Assembly: GCF_900166595.1 (NCBI RefSeq)
Contig: NZ_LT745763.1
Coordinates: 1,090,321-1,154,320, forward strand
Length of the DNA: 64,000 nt
Origin: Virgibacillus dokdonensis
GTDB taxonomy: Bacteria; Bacillota; Bacilli; Bacillales; Amphibacillaceae
Direction of reading: 5' to 3'
Shown: positions 55,355-64,000 of the stretch, one piece after another
How positions within the stretch are numbered: position 1 is the stretch's first letter
Layout: each line of letters begins with the position of its first letter
Made by a program: the position numbers and the translations under genes
Notes under the pieces: model-generated
Told to the model about the DNA's origin: nothing
Seen by the model: only the letters and a program-made list of their open reading frames with translations
Database searches by the model: none

Positions 55355-55489
55355 ATCCAGTCAAACTTCCATCCGTGGCGTTTTTTTACTATAGGAAGGT
55401 TTATAGTTATAAGAAAATTTGCTTTCGCTATAAATATTTAGCGATAAAACAAGTTGATCTAAACCTTCCACGGATGGTTTGAACTGGAT
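55355..55489. repeat. inverted arms enclosing dispersed repeat copy 12
   Basis: ATCCAG.TCAAA.CCATCCGTGG (55355-55378) and CCACGGATGG.TTTGA.ACTGGAT (55468-55489) pair as an imperfect 20-bp stem. Between them, 55381-55456 is a repeat copy (TACTATAGGAAGGTTTATAG, CGCTATAAATATTTAGCGAT). It looks as if the repeat inserted into the loop of the terminator of the upstream regulator gene. Confidence 0.7.
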
Positions 55490-55664
55490 ATTTTAGGCAG
55501 TAGGATCCGTTTGTACGAAGGTTCTAAGTAGTAAAAAAATAGCCGACAAAAGTAGGAAGCTACCACTAGTAGTGAAAGTGTTGTCCTGCATAAAGTGGAT
55601 GATAACCGGACGAAATGTAAATAAAGCAACGCTCCTATCAAATTCTCCGACGCCCCCGTTTTTT

Positions 55665-55732
55665 ACACGATAGGAAAGTAAAACGAAGACCATAAAAATT
55701 TGTCGATATGCCGCCGATTTTTTCCATAGAAC
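55665..55732 (+). repeat. dispersed intergenic repeat fragment
   Basis: TTACACGATAGGAAAGTAAA and ACCATAAAAATTTGTCGATA are short family blocks, in degenerate form. Confidence 0.4.
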
Positions 55733-56280
55733 TAATCATTTGTCGAAATGCATAAAAATTTAATGGGTTTATCTGTCTTATTAAACCAATAATGTGGTTT
55801 AGAAGAGTCAAGAAATACACAATCATATGGGTGTAAAACATTCACATAATTATCTACTTCAATAGTTAAGGTGCCTTCTAGGACAAACAAAAATTCCTGT
55901 CCCTTATGAGAAAAGTTGTTACCACGATTTGCACCAGGGTCGAGAATAATTAAATTTGGAATAAACGCGGGATCTTTCATGTCTCCTGATAAATTCTTAT
56001 AAATAAATCTATTTTCCGTCAAGTTTGCTGTGTCTACAGTATTTCTAGTAATTGTAGAACGCGAGTCATCATCCTCTTCCGAGAAAAAATAGCTCGGATT
56101 TACATCAAGTGATTCTGAAATTTTTTTAAGTGACTCTAAAGTAGCAGAGGTTTTTCCGTGCTCTAATTGTGATAAGAAGCTAATCGATAGCCCTGTTTCC
56201 TCAGAGATGTTTTTTAACGTTAATTTTTTTCTCTTTCGCAGCTTGTTTACTCTTTTTCCTATATGTGTTGTCTGTCTCAT
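55732..56280 (-). CDS. XRE-cupin transcriptional regulator
   Basis: This is a 182-aa regulator, HTH at residues 8-62 (IGKRVNKLRKRKKLTLKNIS, then GLSISFLSQLEHGKTSATLESLKKI) and a cupin at 110-180 (GQEFLFVLEGTLTIEVDNY, CVFLDSSKPHYWFNK). A GGAGGAGGG site precedes the ATG. It is transcribed divergently from rocA with 367 bases between, so it is the best candidate for control of the proline operon; the cupin may bind proline or a related compound. Confidence 0.85.
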   Translation of the reverse strand: MRQTTHIGKRVNKLRKRKKLTLKNISEETGLSISFLSQLEHGKTSATLESLKKISESLDVNPSYFFSEEDDDSRSTITRNTVDTANLTENRFIYKNLSGDMKDPAFIPNLIILDPGANRGNNFSHKGQEFLFVLEGTLTIEVDNYVNVLHPYDCVFLDSSKPHYWFNKTDKPIKFLCISTND

Positions 56281-56412
56281 CGTTTGCCCTCCTCCACACC
56301 ATTTCTTATAAGATATATCTTTTAATTTAGAGAATAAAAGCGTTTTTATACCAATGAAAGGTATATATAAACACTTTATTTATAAAAATGAGCGTTCTTA
56401 CCTAAGAATCAG

Positions 56413-56442
56413 TTGACGAAAAAGATGAAACTATCTTATAAT
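56413..56442 (+). promoter_or_regulatory. sigma-A promoter of the proline operon
   Basis: TTGACG and TATAAT are 18 nt apart, about 200 nt upstream of the rocA start. Confidence 0.65.
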
Positions 56443-56446
56443 TTAG

Positions 56447-56613
56447 TTAACCATAATTTAAGTAATACTTAAATAGTTTCGCGTTAAATTGTGTGAAAAT
56501 TACTATCGTTTGCAATTTAGTATGTGTTCAAATGCAGTTTTGCTGAAGGGGGATGCGGCGCTTTAATAGTTAAATTATGGTTGAACAAATTGCAATATTT
56601 GAAAACGCTTCCT
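56447..56613. promoter_or_regulatory. inverted operator half-sites and candidate cre
   Basis: TTAACCATAATTTA (56447-56460) recurs inverted as TAAATTATGGTTGA (56571-56584). A palindrome ATTTAAGT/ACTTAAAT lies between. TGAAAACGCTTCCT at 56600-56613 matches a cre (CcpA) site except the last bases. All lie after the promoter, where repressors block elongation. Confidence 0.5.
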
Positions 56614-56647
56614 GTAGAGTGGCGAAAATATTGAAGGAGGTTTTTGT

Positions 56648-58195
56648 ATGGTAGTAGCTTACAAACATGAACCATTTACAGATTTTACAGTTGAAGAAAA
56701 TAGGCAGGAAATGGTAAAAGCCTTGGAAAAAGTTGAAAAAGATCTTGGAAAAGAATATCCGTTAATTATTGGTGGAGAGAGAATTACGACAGAAGAAAAA
56801 ATTATCTCTGTAAACCCTGCAAATAAAGATGAAGTTGTTGGTTATGTTTCCAAAGCAAATCAAGCGTTAGCAGAAAAAGCAATGCAAACAGCAGATGAAA
56901 CATTTGCATCGTGGCGTAAATCAGATCCAAAGTTTCGCTCTGATTTGTTATTTCGTGCAGCTGCCATTATTCGTCGCAGAAAGCACGAATTTACTGCACA
57001 CTTAGTGAAAGAAGGTGGCAAACCTTGGAAGGAAGCAGATGCTGATACCGCGGAAGCGATTGACTTTTTGGAATACTATGGAAGGCAAATGCTTACATTA
57101 AAAGACGGCATTAAAATAAATAGTCGTCCTATTGAACATAATCAATTTCACTACATCCCACTCGGTGTTGGTGTTGTTATCTCACCTTGGAACTTCTTAT
57201 TTGCCATTATGGCAGGTACAACTGCTGCTGCTATGGTAACTGGGAATACAGTGTTGCTAAAGCCAGCTAGTGCTACACCTGTAATCGCTTATAAATTTAT
57301 GGAAGTGCTCGAAGAAGCGGGTCTTCCAGCTGGTGTCATCAATTTTATTCCTGGGTCAGGCAAAGACGTTGGGGATTATTTAGTGGATCATCCGCGAACA
57401 CGTTTTGTAAGCTTTACAGGCTCTCGTGAAGTTGGGACCCGTATTTTTGAACGAGCTGCTGTTGTACATGAAGGTCAAAAGTGGCTGAAGCGAACAATTA
57501 TTGAAATGGGTGGAAAAGATACCATCGTCGTCGATCGTGAAGCTGATTTAGAATTGGCTGCCCAGTCCATTGTTCAATCTGCTTTTGGTTTCTCTGGACA
57601 AAAATGTTCTGCTTGTTCTCGTGCTGTTATTCATGAGGACGTGTATGAAGAAGTGAAAACCCGTGTTGTAGAGTTAACAGAGGCGTTAACGGTAGGTGAC
57701 CCAGTAGACTATACAAATTATATGGGGCCGGTTATTGACCAAGCCGCATATGATAAAATAATGGGGTATATTGATATTGGTAAGCAGGAAGGAGAGCTTA
57801 TCGCAGGTGGTGAAGGTGATGATAGCAAAGGTTGGTTTATAAAGCCAACTGTATTCGCCGATGTAGATTCGAAAGGTCGGATTATGCAAGAAGAGATATT
57901 CGGTCCTGTTGTCGGTCTTACGAAAGCTAAAGATTTTACGGAAGCAATTGAAATTGCAAATAATACCGAGTATGGTCTGACTGGTGCTGTTATTACAAAC
58001 AATCGTGCTCATCTTGAACAAGCGAGAGAGGATTTTCATGTTGGAAACCTTTACTTTAATCGCGGCTGCACAGCAGCAATTGTAGGTTATCAACCATTCG
58101 GTGGATTTAATATGTCTGGAACGGATTCCAAAGCAGGAGGGCCGGACTACTTGATACACCACATGCAAGGTAAAACAACTTCAGAAATGTTTTAA
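56648..58195 (+). CDS. rocA: 1-pyrroline-5-carboxylate dehydrogenase
   Basis: This enzyme oxidises pyrroline-5-carboxylate/glutamate semialdehyde to glutamate. At 515 aa it has the Bacillus RocA/PutC length. The catalytic Cys is in [12 protein letters not shown], the Glu in [13 protein letters not shown] loop ([17 protein letters not shown]), and the Rossmann region [24 protein letters not shown] lies before the ATG. It forms a unit with proline dehydrogenase and so belongs to proline rather than arginine catabolism; whether the name rocA or putC is preferred is a matter of nomenclature. Confidence 0.94.
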   Translation: MVVAYKHEPFTDFTVEENRQEMVKALEKVEKDLGKEYPLIIGGERITTEEKIISVNPANKDEVVGYVSKANQALAEKAMQTADETFASWRKSDPKFRSDLLFRAAAIIRRRKHEFTAHLVKEGGKPWKEADADTAEAIDFLEYYGRQMLTLKDGIKINSRPIEHNQFHYIPLGVGVVISPWNFLFAIMAGTTAAAMVTGNTVLLKPASATPVIAYKFMEVLEEAGLPAGVINFIPGSGKDVGDYLVDHPRTRFVSFTGSREVGTRIFERAAVVHEGQKWLKRTIIEMGGKDTIVVDREADLELAAQSIVQSAFGFSGQKCSACSRAVIHEDVYEEVKTRVVELTEALTVGDPVDYTNYMGPVIDQAAYDKIMGYIDIGKQEGELIAGGEGDDSKGWFIKPTVFADVDSKGRIMQEEIFGPVVGLTKAKDFTEAIEIANNTEYGLTGAVITNNRAHLEQAREDFHVGNLYFNRGCTAAIVGYQPFGGFNMSGTDSKAGGPDYLIHHMQGKTTSEMF

Positions 58196-58319
58196 TTACT
58201 TAAAGTAAATAGGGCATTCTTGCCAAATTGAATAGTCACATCTCCCTCTGTTTGTGCATAACGACAGAGGGAGATAGTTTAATTACAATATAATAAGGCA
58301 ATTGACGCTATCTCGTTAT

Positions 58320-58423
58320 TAGAAAAACTTGGTTTATCTCCAGTCTCTCTATGGCGAAAAATGCTGCCGTTTTTCTTATACGATAAAGCCTAAAATTTTA
58401 TACTTCCCTATAGTACAAAATAA
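58320..58423 (-). repeat. dispersed intergenic repeat, copy 13
   Basis: On the minus strand TTTTGTACTATAGGGAAGTA, TTTTAGGCTTTATCGTATAA, GAAAAACGGCAGCATTTTTC, GCCATAGAGAGACTGGAGAT and AACCAAGTTTTTCT follow in order. It lies between rocA and putB. Confidence 0.75.
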
Positions 58424-58468
58424 AATGATAGCAACCAAAGCTTAGAGATAGCCGGGAGGGGAAAGTTC

Positions 58469-59386
58469 ATGGAACAAATAATGCGAAATTTCTTTTTGTT
58501 TCTATCTAATAATAAAACTTTAACAAAAGTAGCAAAAAAATATGGCTTTCGTTTTGGAGCTTCACGTTTTGTCGCAGGGGTAAATATTCAAGAAGCTGCA
58601 CAAAAAATAAAGGCTTTAAATGAAAAAGGTTTTGTTGTCACTGTAGACCACCTAGGGGAGTTTATAGATAGTGAATCAGAGGCTAAACAGTCTGCGGAGG
58701 AATGTGTCAAAGCAATTGAAGCAATTGCTAAAGAAGGCTTACAATCCGAATTATCTTTAAAGCTTACTTCACTTGGGTTAGATATATCTCATGAGCTTGT
58801 GATGGAGAATATGCACAAAATATTACAAGCAGGTAAAGAAAATGATGTTATTGTTACGATAGATATGGAAGACTATGCACGATTAGAGAAAACGTTACAT
58901 ATTTTTACGAGTCTTAAACAGGAATATGATAATGTAGGAACTGTATTGCAAGCCTATTTATACCGAGTAGAAGAAGATTTAGAAGCATTAAATCCATATA
59001 ACCCATACTTGCGATTAGTAAAGGGGGCATATAAGGAATCAGAAAAAGTTGCTTTTCCTAATAAATCAGATGTAGATAAGAATTATAAAAAAGTGATTAA
59101 GCAGAACTTGTTAAATGGTAATTACACGGCAGTAGCTACTCATGATGATGAGATCATTACTTATACAAAAGAACTGGAACAAACATATCAAATTTCCAAA
59201 GAGCAGTTTGAGTTTCAAATGCTTTATGGAATTCGACTTGAGCTTCAGAAGCAATTACTAAAAGAAGGGTACAAAGTACGTGTATATATGCCTTATGGCT
59301 CTGATTGGTTCGGCTATAATATGCGAAGATTAGCTGAAAGGCCTGCTAATGTGGCTTTCGTAATAAAAGGAATTTTTAAGAAATAA
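58469..59386 (+). CDS. putB: proline dehydrogenase
   Basis: This FAD enzyme oxidises proline to pyrroline-5-carboxylate and passes electrons to quinones. It is 305 aa, the monofunctional size. VTVDHLGEFIDSESEA, TIDMEDYARLEKTLHI, VLQAYLYRVEEDLEAL, RLVKGAYKESEKVAFP, ATHDDEIITY and YGSDWFGYNMRRLAERPAN are the conserved blocks, including the Arg pair that binds the proline carboxylate. A GGGAGGGG site precedes the ATG. The next gene starts 18 nt downstream. Confidence 0.93.
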   Translation: MEQIMRNFFLFLSNNKTLTKVAKKYGFRFGASRFVAGVNIQEAAQKIKALNEKGFVVTVDHLGEFIDSESEAKQSAEECVKAIEAIAKEGLQSELSLKLTSLGLDISHELVMENMHKILQAGKENDVIVTIDMEDYARLEKTLHIFTSLKQEYDNVGTVLQAYLYRVEEDLEALNPYNPYLRLVKGAYKESEKVAFPNKSDVDKNYKKVIKQNLLNGNYTAVATHDDEIITYTKELEQTYQISKEQFEFQMLYGIRLELQKQLLKEGYKVRVYMPYGSDWFGYNMRRLAERPANVAFVIKGIFKK

Positions 59387-59403
59387 GCGGAAAGGAATCC
59401 TAT

Positions 59404-60390
59404 ATGCTAATTTTATCGGAAAAAGAAATACGAGAAAATTATTTCATGCTTGATGCAATAAAAGATTTGAAGCAAGAGTTGCAAGCAAAAAATAATGCAA
59501 TGATTAAAAATCCGCATCGGACAGTTATACATCTTCCAACGTACAATGGCTCCAATTTATATAGGCCAAGTGCGGATGTATCGTCAGATATTGCTTCTGT
59601 TAAAGTAGTAAGTATTTTTCCGGATAATCCAAACCAACAAAAACCGACTACCCAGGGTGTATTAATGCTGACAAATGCTACCGATGGAGAACATATTTGT
59701 TTCATGAATGCATCTTTTTTAACAAGATTACGTACCGGTGCTTTAAGTGCTATTGCTACAGATAAGTTAGCTCGTGCGAACGCCAAAGTATTGGGAGTGA
59801 TCGGAACGGGATCGATGGCTTTTGAACAAGTACTTGGTATATTAGCTGTTAGGGATATAGAAGAAATTATCTTATATAATCGTACATTAGAAAAAGCTTT
59901 CGCATTTAAGGAAAAATTAATCGAATGGGGAGTAAATAACTCCATACAAGTAGTACAAACTGTCAAATCTGTCATGAAATCTGCTGATATTGTTAACTGT
60001 AGCACGAGATCTAATACACCGGTGTTTGCTGGTGAAGATATTCAGCCAGGCACACATATTAACGGGGTAGGTTCCTTTCTTCCTACAATGAGAGAGGTAG
60101 ATGTAAAAACAATTAAAAGAGCTGATCAAATCGTAGTAGACGATTTGGATAGTGCAAAAGAAGAAGCGGGAGAACTGATTTATGCTGCTAGTCAAAGTAA
60201 TTGGGATTTTTCCAAGGTGTTTGCGGAATTAAATGAACTGATTCGACAGGAGCATATTATTCGCCCATCTGATGAGGCAATCACTTTTTTTAAATCCGTT
60301 GGTACGGCTTACTTTGACTTAGCTGTAGCAAGGGGTATTTATGCGAAAGCTCTTTCGATTGGCTTTGGAAAAACAGTTGATTTTGCTTGA
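59404..60390 (+). CDS. ornithine cyclodeaminase / mu-crystallin family protein
   Basis: This is a 328-aa member of the OCD family. VLGVIGTGSMAFEQVLGIL is the NAD(P) motif and the substrate region shows RPSADVSSDIASVKVVSIF and FLTRLRTGALSAIATDKLA. Such enzymes either convert ornithine to proline or reduce cyclic imines such as pyrroline-2-carboxylate. Placed 18 nt after proline dehydrogenase, both fit: it could deliver proline from ornithine, or salvage pyrroline-2-carboxylate from D-proline/hydroxyproline. Sequence alone does not decide. Confidence 0.85.
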   Translation: MLILSEKEIRENYFMLDAIKDLKQELQAKNNAMIKNPHRTVIHLPTYNGSNLYRPSADVSSDIASVKVVSIFPDNPNQQKPTTQGVLMLTNATDGEHICFMNASFLTRLRTGALSAIATDKLARANAKVLGVIGTGSMAFEQVLGILAVRDIEEIILYNRTLEKAFAFKEKLIEWGVNNSIQVVQTVKSVMKSADIVNCSTRSNTPVFAGEDIQPGTHINGVGSFLPTMREVDVKTIKRADQIVVDDLDSAKEEAGELIYAASQSNWDFSKVFAELNELIRQEHIIRPSDEAITFFKSVGTAYFDLAVARGIYAKALSIGFGKTVDFA

Positions 60391-60552
60391 ATCGTACGTT
60401 GAAAAGAAGTGGAGTTCGCTTTTTTTTTCGGAAAGTAACTTTTAATAACATTAAAAACAAACATCATAATTAGTCATGATATCATGTGATAATCAAACGG
60501 TATTAGCAAGCGATGCCATTTCCCCTTATACTAAAAACAGGGAGGGGATAAG

Positions 60553-60921
60553 ATGGTATTTTATTATGAAAAATTGGATCATGTTCAATTAACAGCACCA
60601 AAAGATGAGGAACAAACAGCAAAGGCATTTTACGTCCATATCCTGGGATTTAAAGAAATTAATAAACCAAAGACATTACAAAAAAATGGCGGGATTTGGC
60701 TACAATCAGGTGATGTTCATATACATATTGGTGTGGAAGAACCGTTTATGCCAGCGAAAAAAGCACATCCTGCTATTTACGTAAAACATTTAGAAAAGTT
60801 AAAACGATATTTACAAGAGCACGATGTAGCTTATTTGGAAGACGAGCGATTGCCAAATTATAAACGTTTCTACGTTAGCGATCCATTTGGAAATCGGCTA
60901 GAGTTTTTGGAGAAAAGTTAG
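60553..60921 (+). CDS. VOC-family (glyoxalase-like) protein
   Basis: This is a 122-aa vicinal oxygen chelate protein with two beta-alpha-beta-beta-beta units: YEKLDHVQLTAPKDEEQTAK with the first metal His, and KRFYVSDPFGNRLEFLEKS with the terminal Glu. Such proteins include glyoxalases, dioxygenases and antibiotic-resistance proteins. AGGGAGGGG lies upstream. It is a single gene between the proline operon and the xpt leader; substrate unknown. Confidence 0.82.
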   Translation: MVFYYEKLDHVQLTAPKDEEQTAKAFYVHILGFKEINKPKTLQKNGGIWLQSGDVHIHIGVEEPFMPAKKAHPAIYVKHLEKLKRYLQEHDVAYLEDERLPNYKRFYVSDPFGNRLEFLEKS

Positions 60922-60966
60922 AAAAATATCAGAAAAATAGTAATGTTAGTTTTATTTATTTGCGGG

Positions 60967-60994
60967 TTGTTTATTTACGGTGACGTGCTATACT
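60967..60994 (+). promoter_or_regulatory. sigma-A promoter of xpt-pbuX
   Basis: TTGTTT and TATACT are 16 nt apart and lie upstream of the riboswitch aptamer. Confidence 0.5.
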
Positions 60995-61016
60995 GATTAC
61001 ATTCAAATAAATACGA

Positions 61017-61087
61017 TTTTCATATAATAGCAGGGATAAGGCTTGCGAGTTTCTACCGGTTTACCGTAAATGAACCGACTATGAAAA
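61017..61087 (+). promoter_or_regulatory. guanine riboswitch aptamer
   Basis: P1 pairs TTTTCATA with TATGAAAA. P2 GCAGG/CTTGC, the J2/3 block GAGTTTCTACC, P3 CCGGTT/AACCG and GACTATG agree with purine riboswitches. The C in GACTATG that pairs with the ligand (C74 position) specifies guanine, hypoxanthine or xanthine rather than adenine. It regulates xpt and pbuX by premature termination. Confidence 0.95.
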
Positions 61088-61183
61088 TAACTGATATAGA
61101 TTGTATTTTACACTGTAAGAAAAGTGTTCGCATTTCGCCATCACGTGAAGTCTTCTTATGCAAAATACGATCGTTTCTCTTTT

Positions 61184-61245
61184 AACTCGAAAATCAGTTT
61201 CCGTTCATAGTTAGGTTGACGGAAGCGAATTTTCGAGTTTTTTGC
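61184..61245 (+). terminator. riboswitch-controlled terminator
   Basis: AACTCGAAAAT pairs with ATTTTCGAGTT, with an inner GTTTCCGT/ACGGAAGC segment, followed by TTTTTT. It lies 96 nt past the aptamer, further than usual. Confidence 0.85.
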
Positions 61246-61346
61246 ATAATAAGAAAATATGCAGGTTTACCGTATAGCCATCCCTTTCCTAATTGGACTT
61301 ATTTAACTGCATAAAAGCTTCATTGAAGTCCACCTTTTAAAAATGA

Positions 61347-61970
<624 letters not shown>

Positions 61971-61971
61971 C

Positions 61972-63264
61972 ATGAAGAATGCTGCTTTAGGGCTACAACA
62001 TTTATTAGCAATGTATGCAGGGGCTATTTTAGTACCACTTATTGTTGGTGATGCACTTGGCTTAACGTCAGCTCAACTAACGTATCTTGTTGCTATTGAT
62101 ATTTTAATGTGTGGTGTAGCGACTATATTACAGGTTTTAAGAAATCGATTCTTTGGAATTGGCTTACCTGTCGTTTTGGGTTGTACTTTTACTGCGGTAG
62201 GTCCAATGATAGCAATTGGCTCTAGTTATGGAGTGACTGCTATATATGGAGCTATTCTTGTATCTGGGCTTTTTGTCATTGCTGTAAGCGGGATATTTGG
62301 TAAATTGGTGAAATTCTTTCCTCCAGTTGTAACAGGTTCTGTTGTAACGATTATTGGAATTACGCTTATTCCTGTAGCTATAAATAATATGGGGGGCGGG
62401 CAAGGAGCAAGTGACTTTGGCTCATTAGTAAACATAAGTTTATCTTTTGGGACGCTATTATTTATTATTATATTATATCGATTTGCTAAAGGATTTATGA
62501 AATCTATTGCTATTTTAGTAGGTTTAATTATTGGAACATTAGCGGCTGGTATGATGGGTTTAGTTGATTTTCAAGCTGTTCGAGAAGCTTCCTATCTTCA
62601 TTTACCGCACCCCTTTTATTTTGGCACACCAACATTTGAATGGTCTGCTATTTTAACGATGATATTAGTCGCGATCGTTTCATTAGTAGAATCCACAGGT
62701 GTATATTTTGCTTTGGGGGATATAACAGATCAAAAACTCAAAGGGAAGGACTTGGCAAACGGTTACAGAGCGGAAGGATTAGCCATTTTATTGGGAGGCT
62801 TTTTTAACGCCTTTCCATACACCGCTTTTTCTCAAAATGTCGGTTTGTTGCAAATGACTGGTGTGAAAAAGAAAAGCATTATTTTTATTACTGGTGTCAT
62901 GCTTATAACGCTTGGTTTCATTCCTAAAATTGCCGCTTTAACGACAATTATTCCAACTCCTGTATTAGGTGGTGCGATGATTGCCATGTTTGGTATGGTA
63001 ATTTCCCAAGGAATTAAAATGCTTGGTCCTGTCATTATGAAATCATCGGAAAATGCGATGATTGTGGCATGTTCTGTAGGAATGGGGCTAGGTGTAACTG
63101 TTGTACCTGAATTGTTTGCCAAATTTCCGGAGAGCATTCAAATATTAACAAGTAATGGCATTGTGGCGGGAAGTGTTACAGCTATTGTGCTAAATATTTT
63201 ATTCCATATGCTTCCACAAAGAAAAACCAATGAGCATATCAGTTTGCGTGAGCAAGAAGCATAA
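61972..63264 (+). CDS. pbuX: xanthine permease
   Basis: This 430-aa uracil/xanthine-family (NCS2) symporter imports xanthine. ALGLQHLLAMYAGAILVPLIVG is the family start, with FGIGLPVVLGCTFTAVGPMI, LVESTGVYFALGDIT and NAFPYTAFSQNVGLLQMTGV forming the substrate site. There are about 14 membrane segments. It is read from the same transcript as xpt, with AGGAGG shortly before the ATG. Confidence 0.95.
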   Translation: MKNAALGLQHLLAMYAGAILVPLIVGDALGLTSAQLTYLVAIDILMCGVATILQVLRNRFFGIGLPVVLGCTFTAVGPMIAIGSSYGVTAIYGAILVSGLFVIAVSGIFGKLVKFFPPVVTGSVVTIIGITLIPVAINNMGGGQGASDFGSLVNISLSFGTLLFIIILYRFAKGFMKSIAILVGLIIGTLAAGMMGLVDFQAVREASYLHLPHPFYFGTPTFEWSAILTMILVAIVSLVESTGVYFALGDITDQKLKGKDLANGYRAEGLAILLGGFFNAFPYTAFSQNVGLLQMTGVKKKSIIFITGVMLITLGFIPKIAALTTIIPTPVLGGAMIAMFGMVISQGIKMLGPVIMKSSENAMIVACSVGMGLGVTVVPELFAKFPESIQILTSNGIVAGSVTAIVLNILFHMLPQRKTNEHISLREQEA

Positions 63265-63506
63265 AGAGATAGATTCCACATATGACGAGCCGTATTTATT
63301 CTCCCTTCAAAATCTAAAAAAGTGAAGGGAGGAAATAACGTATTTTGATTTCCACTCTGTTCCACTTCTCTTCGTTTAAGCACCTTTCCTATAACTCTAT
63401 TGCGTGAAGTTTCACTTTATTTATTATCCAATAGACTTATGTTAGAATAAAAGATACTTTTCTATATAAGTCGTATTTGGTTGTTTTAAAAGAAAGGGGA
63501 AATAGG

Positions 63507-64000
63507 ATGGTACGTCAATCCGTAAAAGAAGTAGAGAATATGAATAAATTACCAATCGTTATCGTGCTGATTACTGGAGCTTTTTTAGCCATTTTAAATC
63601 AGACATTACTCACCACAGCTATACCTCCTATTATGCAAGATTTACATTTAACCGAAAATACGGCCCAATGGGTAACGACGATTTTTATGCTCGTAAACGG
63701 CATTATGATACCTATTACTGCTTTTTTAATTGAAACCTTTACTACAAGACAATTATTTGTTACAGCTATGGGAACATTTTCTGTTGGTACATTTATTTGC
63801 GCCATATCACCAAGCTTTTTTCTATTAATGACAGGAAGGGTCATTCAAGCTGCTGGCGCTGGAGTTATGATGCCACTGATGATGACCATCTTCTTATTTA
63901 TGTTTCCAATTGAAAAAAGAGGAACTGCCATGGGAATGGTTGGGCTTGTAATTGGATTTGCCCCTGCTTTAGGACCATCTATTTCTGGTTGGTTAGTTGA
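63507..64000 (+). CDS. MFS drug exporter, DHA2 (LmrB/EmrB-like), 5' part
   Basis: The gene runs off the window end after 164 codons. AAAGGGG stands 9 nt before the ATG. The protein begins with a short cytoplasmic tail, then TM1 PIVIVLITGAFLAILNQTLL, and TAQWVTTIFMLVNGIMIPIT and GRVIQAAGAGVMMPLMMTIF, the motif C-like region of 14-TM multidrug exporters such as LmrB. It is not possible to judge the substrate or whether the gene is intact. Confidence 0.85.
   Translation, partial: MVRQSVKEVENMNKLPIVIVLITGAFLAILNQTLLTTAIPPIMQDLHLTENTAQWVTTIFMLVNGIMIPITAFLIETFTTRQLFVTAMGTFSVGTFICAISPSFFLLMTGRVIQAAGAGVMMPLMMTIFLFMFPIEKRGTAMGMVGLVIGFAPALGPSISGWLV

Overview
The window is a low-GC stretch of a Gram-positive, Bacillaceae-type chromosome. 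Strong AGGAGG-like ribosome binding sites, sigma-A promoters, a HutP protein, an NhaC antiporter and a purine riboswitch upstream of xpt-pbuX all point that way; the mix suggests an Oceanobacillus/Virgibacillus-like relative, but no rRNA or other marker fixes the genus. It is an ordinary chromosomal region rich in amino-acid catabolism, with two IS4-family insertions, several decayed genes and a dense family of short intergenic repeats. I saw no tRNA, rRNA, prophage or CRISPR.

Layout. 1-11 kb: a NitT/TauT-type ABC importer, ilvE, a HAD phosphatase, an acetyltransferase-like protein, an NhaC antiporter, and serine synthesis (class V aminotransferase plus serA). 11-14.3 kb: a second HAD hydrolase, a HEPN-like/CBS protein, a DEDD exonuclease, a 46-residue gene, and an unannotated rod-shaped RNA of 6S-like shape with its own promoter and terminator. 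14.3-26.4 kb: an AraC-type regulator with a degenerate receiver, a YjiH-type membrane protein, a class III CoA-transferase, an acyl-CoA dehydrogenase, then hutU-hutG-hutI and hutP-hutH with a HutP-type terminator between the last two. 26.8-34.4 kb: a nitronate monooxygenase, an acyl-CoA ligase, a LysR regulator divergent from NADP-glutamate dehydrogenase, an M20 peptidase remnant, and a tyrosine phosphatase. 34.6-45 kb: a sigma-54 activator (CBS-PAS-AAA-Fis), a GNAT protein, IS copy 1, and two valine-catabolic units (acyl-CoA dehydrogenase, mmsB, mmsA on +; enoyl-CoA hydratase and 3-hydroxyisobutyryl-CoA hydrolase on -), each preceded by a near-perfect -24/-12 promoter. 45-54 kb: a DUF2187 protein, a MerR-like protein, HMG-CoA lyase, a frameshifted RidA gene, and a maltose-type PTS gene split by IS copy 2, then a phosphodiesterase-like gene and an alpha-glucosidase. 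54.7-61 kb: two XRE-cupin regulators and a proline catabolic operon. 61-64 kb: guanine riboswitch, xpt, pbuX, and the start of an MFS exporter cut by the window edge.

How it fits together. The genes converge on glutamate and acyl-CoA metabolism: histidine and proline are degraded to glutamate, gdhA links glutamate to 2-oxoglutarate, and valine carbons leave through the sigma-54 units. The most interesting cluster is the CoA-transferase/acyl-CoA dehydrogenase pair directly upstream of hutU. Together they could oxidise imidazolepropionate (dihydrourocanate) to urocanate as CoA thioesters and feed the hut pathway; this is an inference. The second striking feature is the roughly 90-110 bp intergenic repeat, recognisable at more than a dozen sites in both orientations, which carries terminator-like hairpins and in two places sits between inverted arms or inside a riboswitch expression platform.
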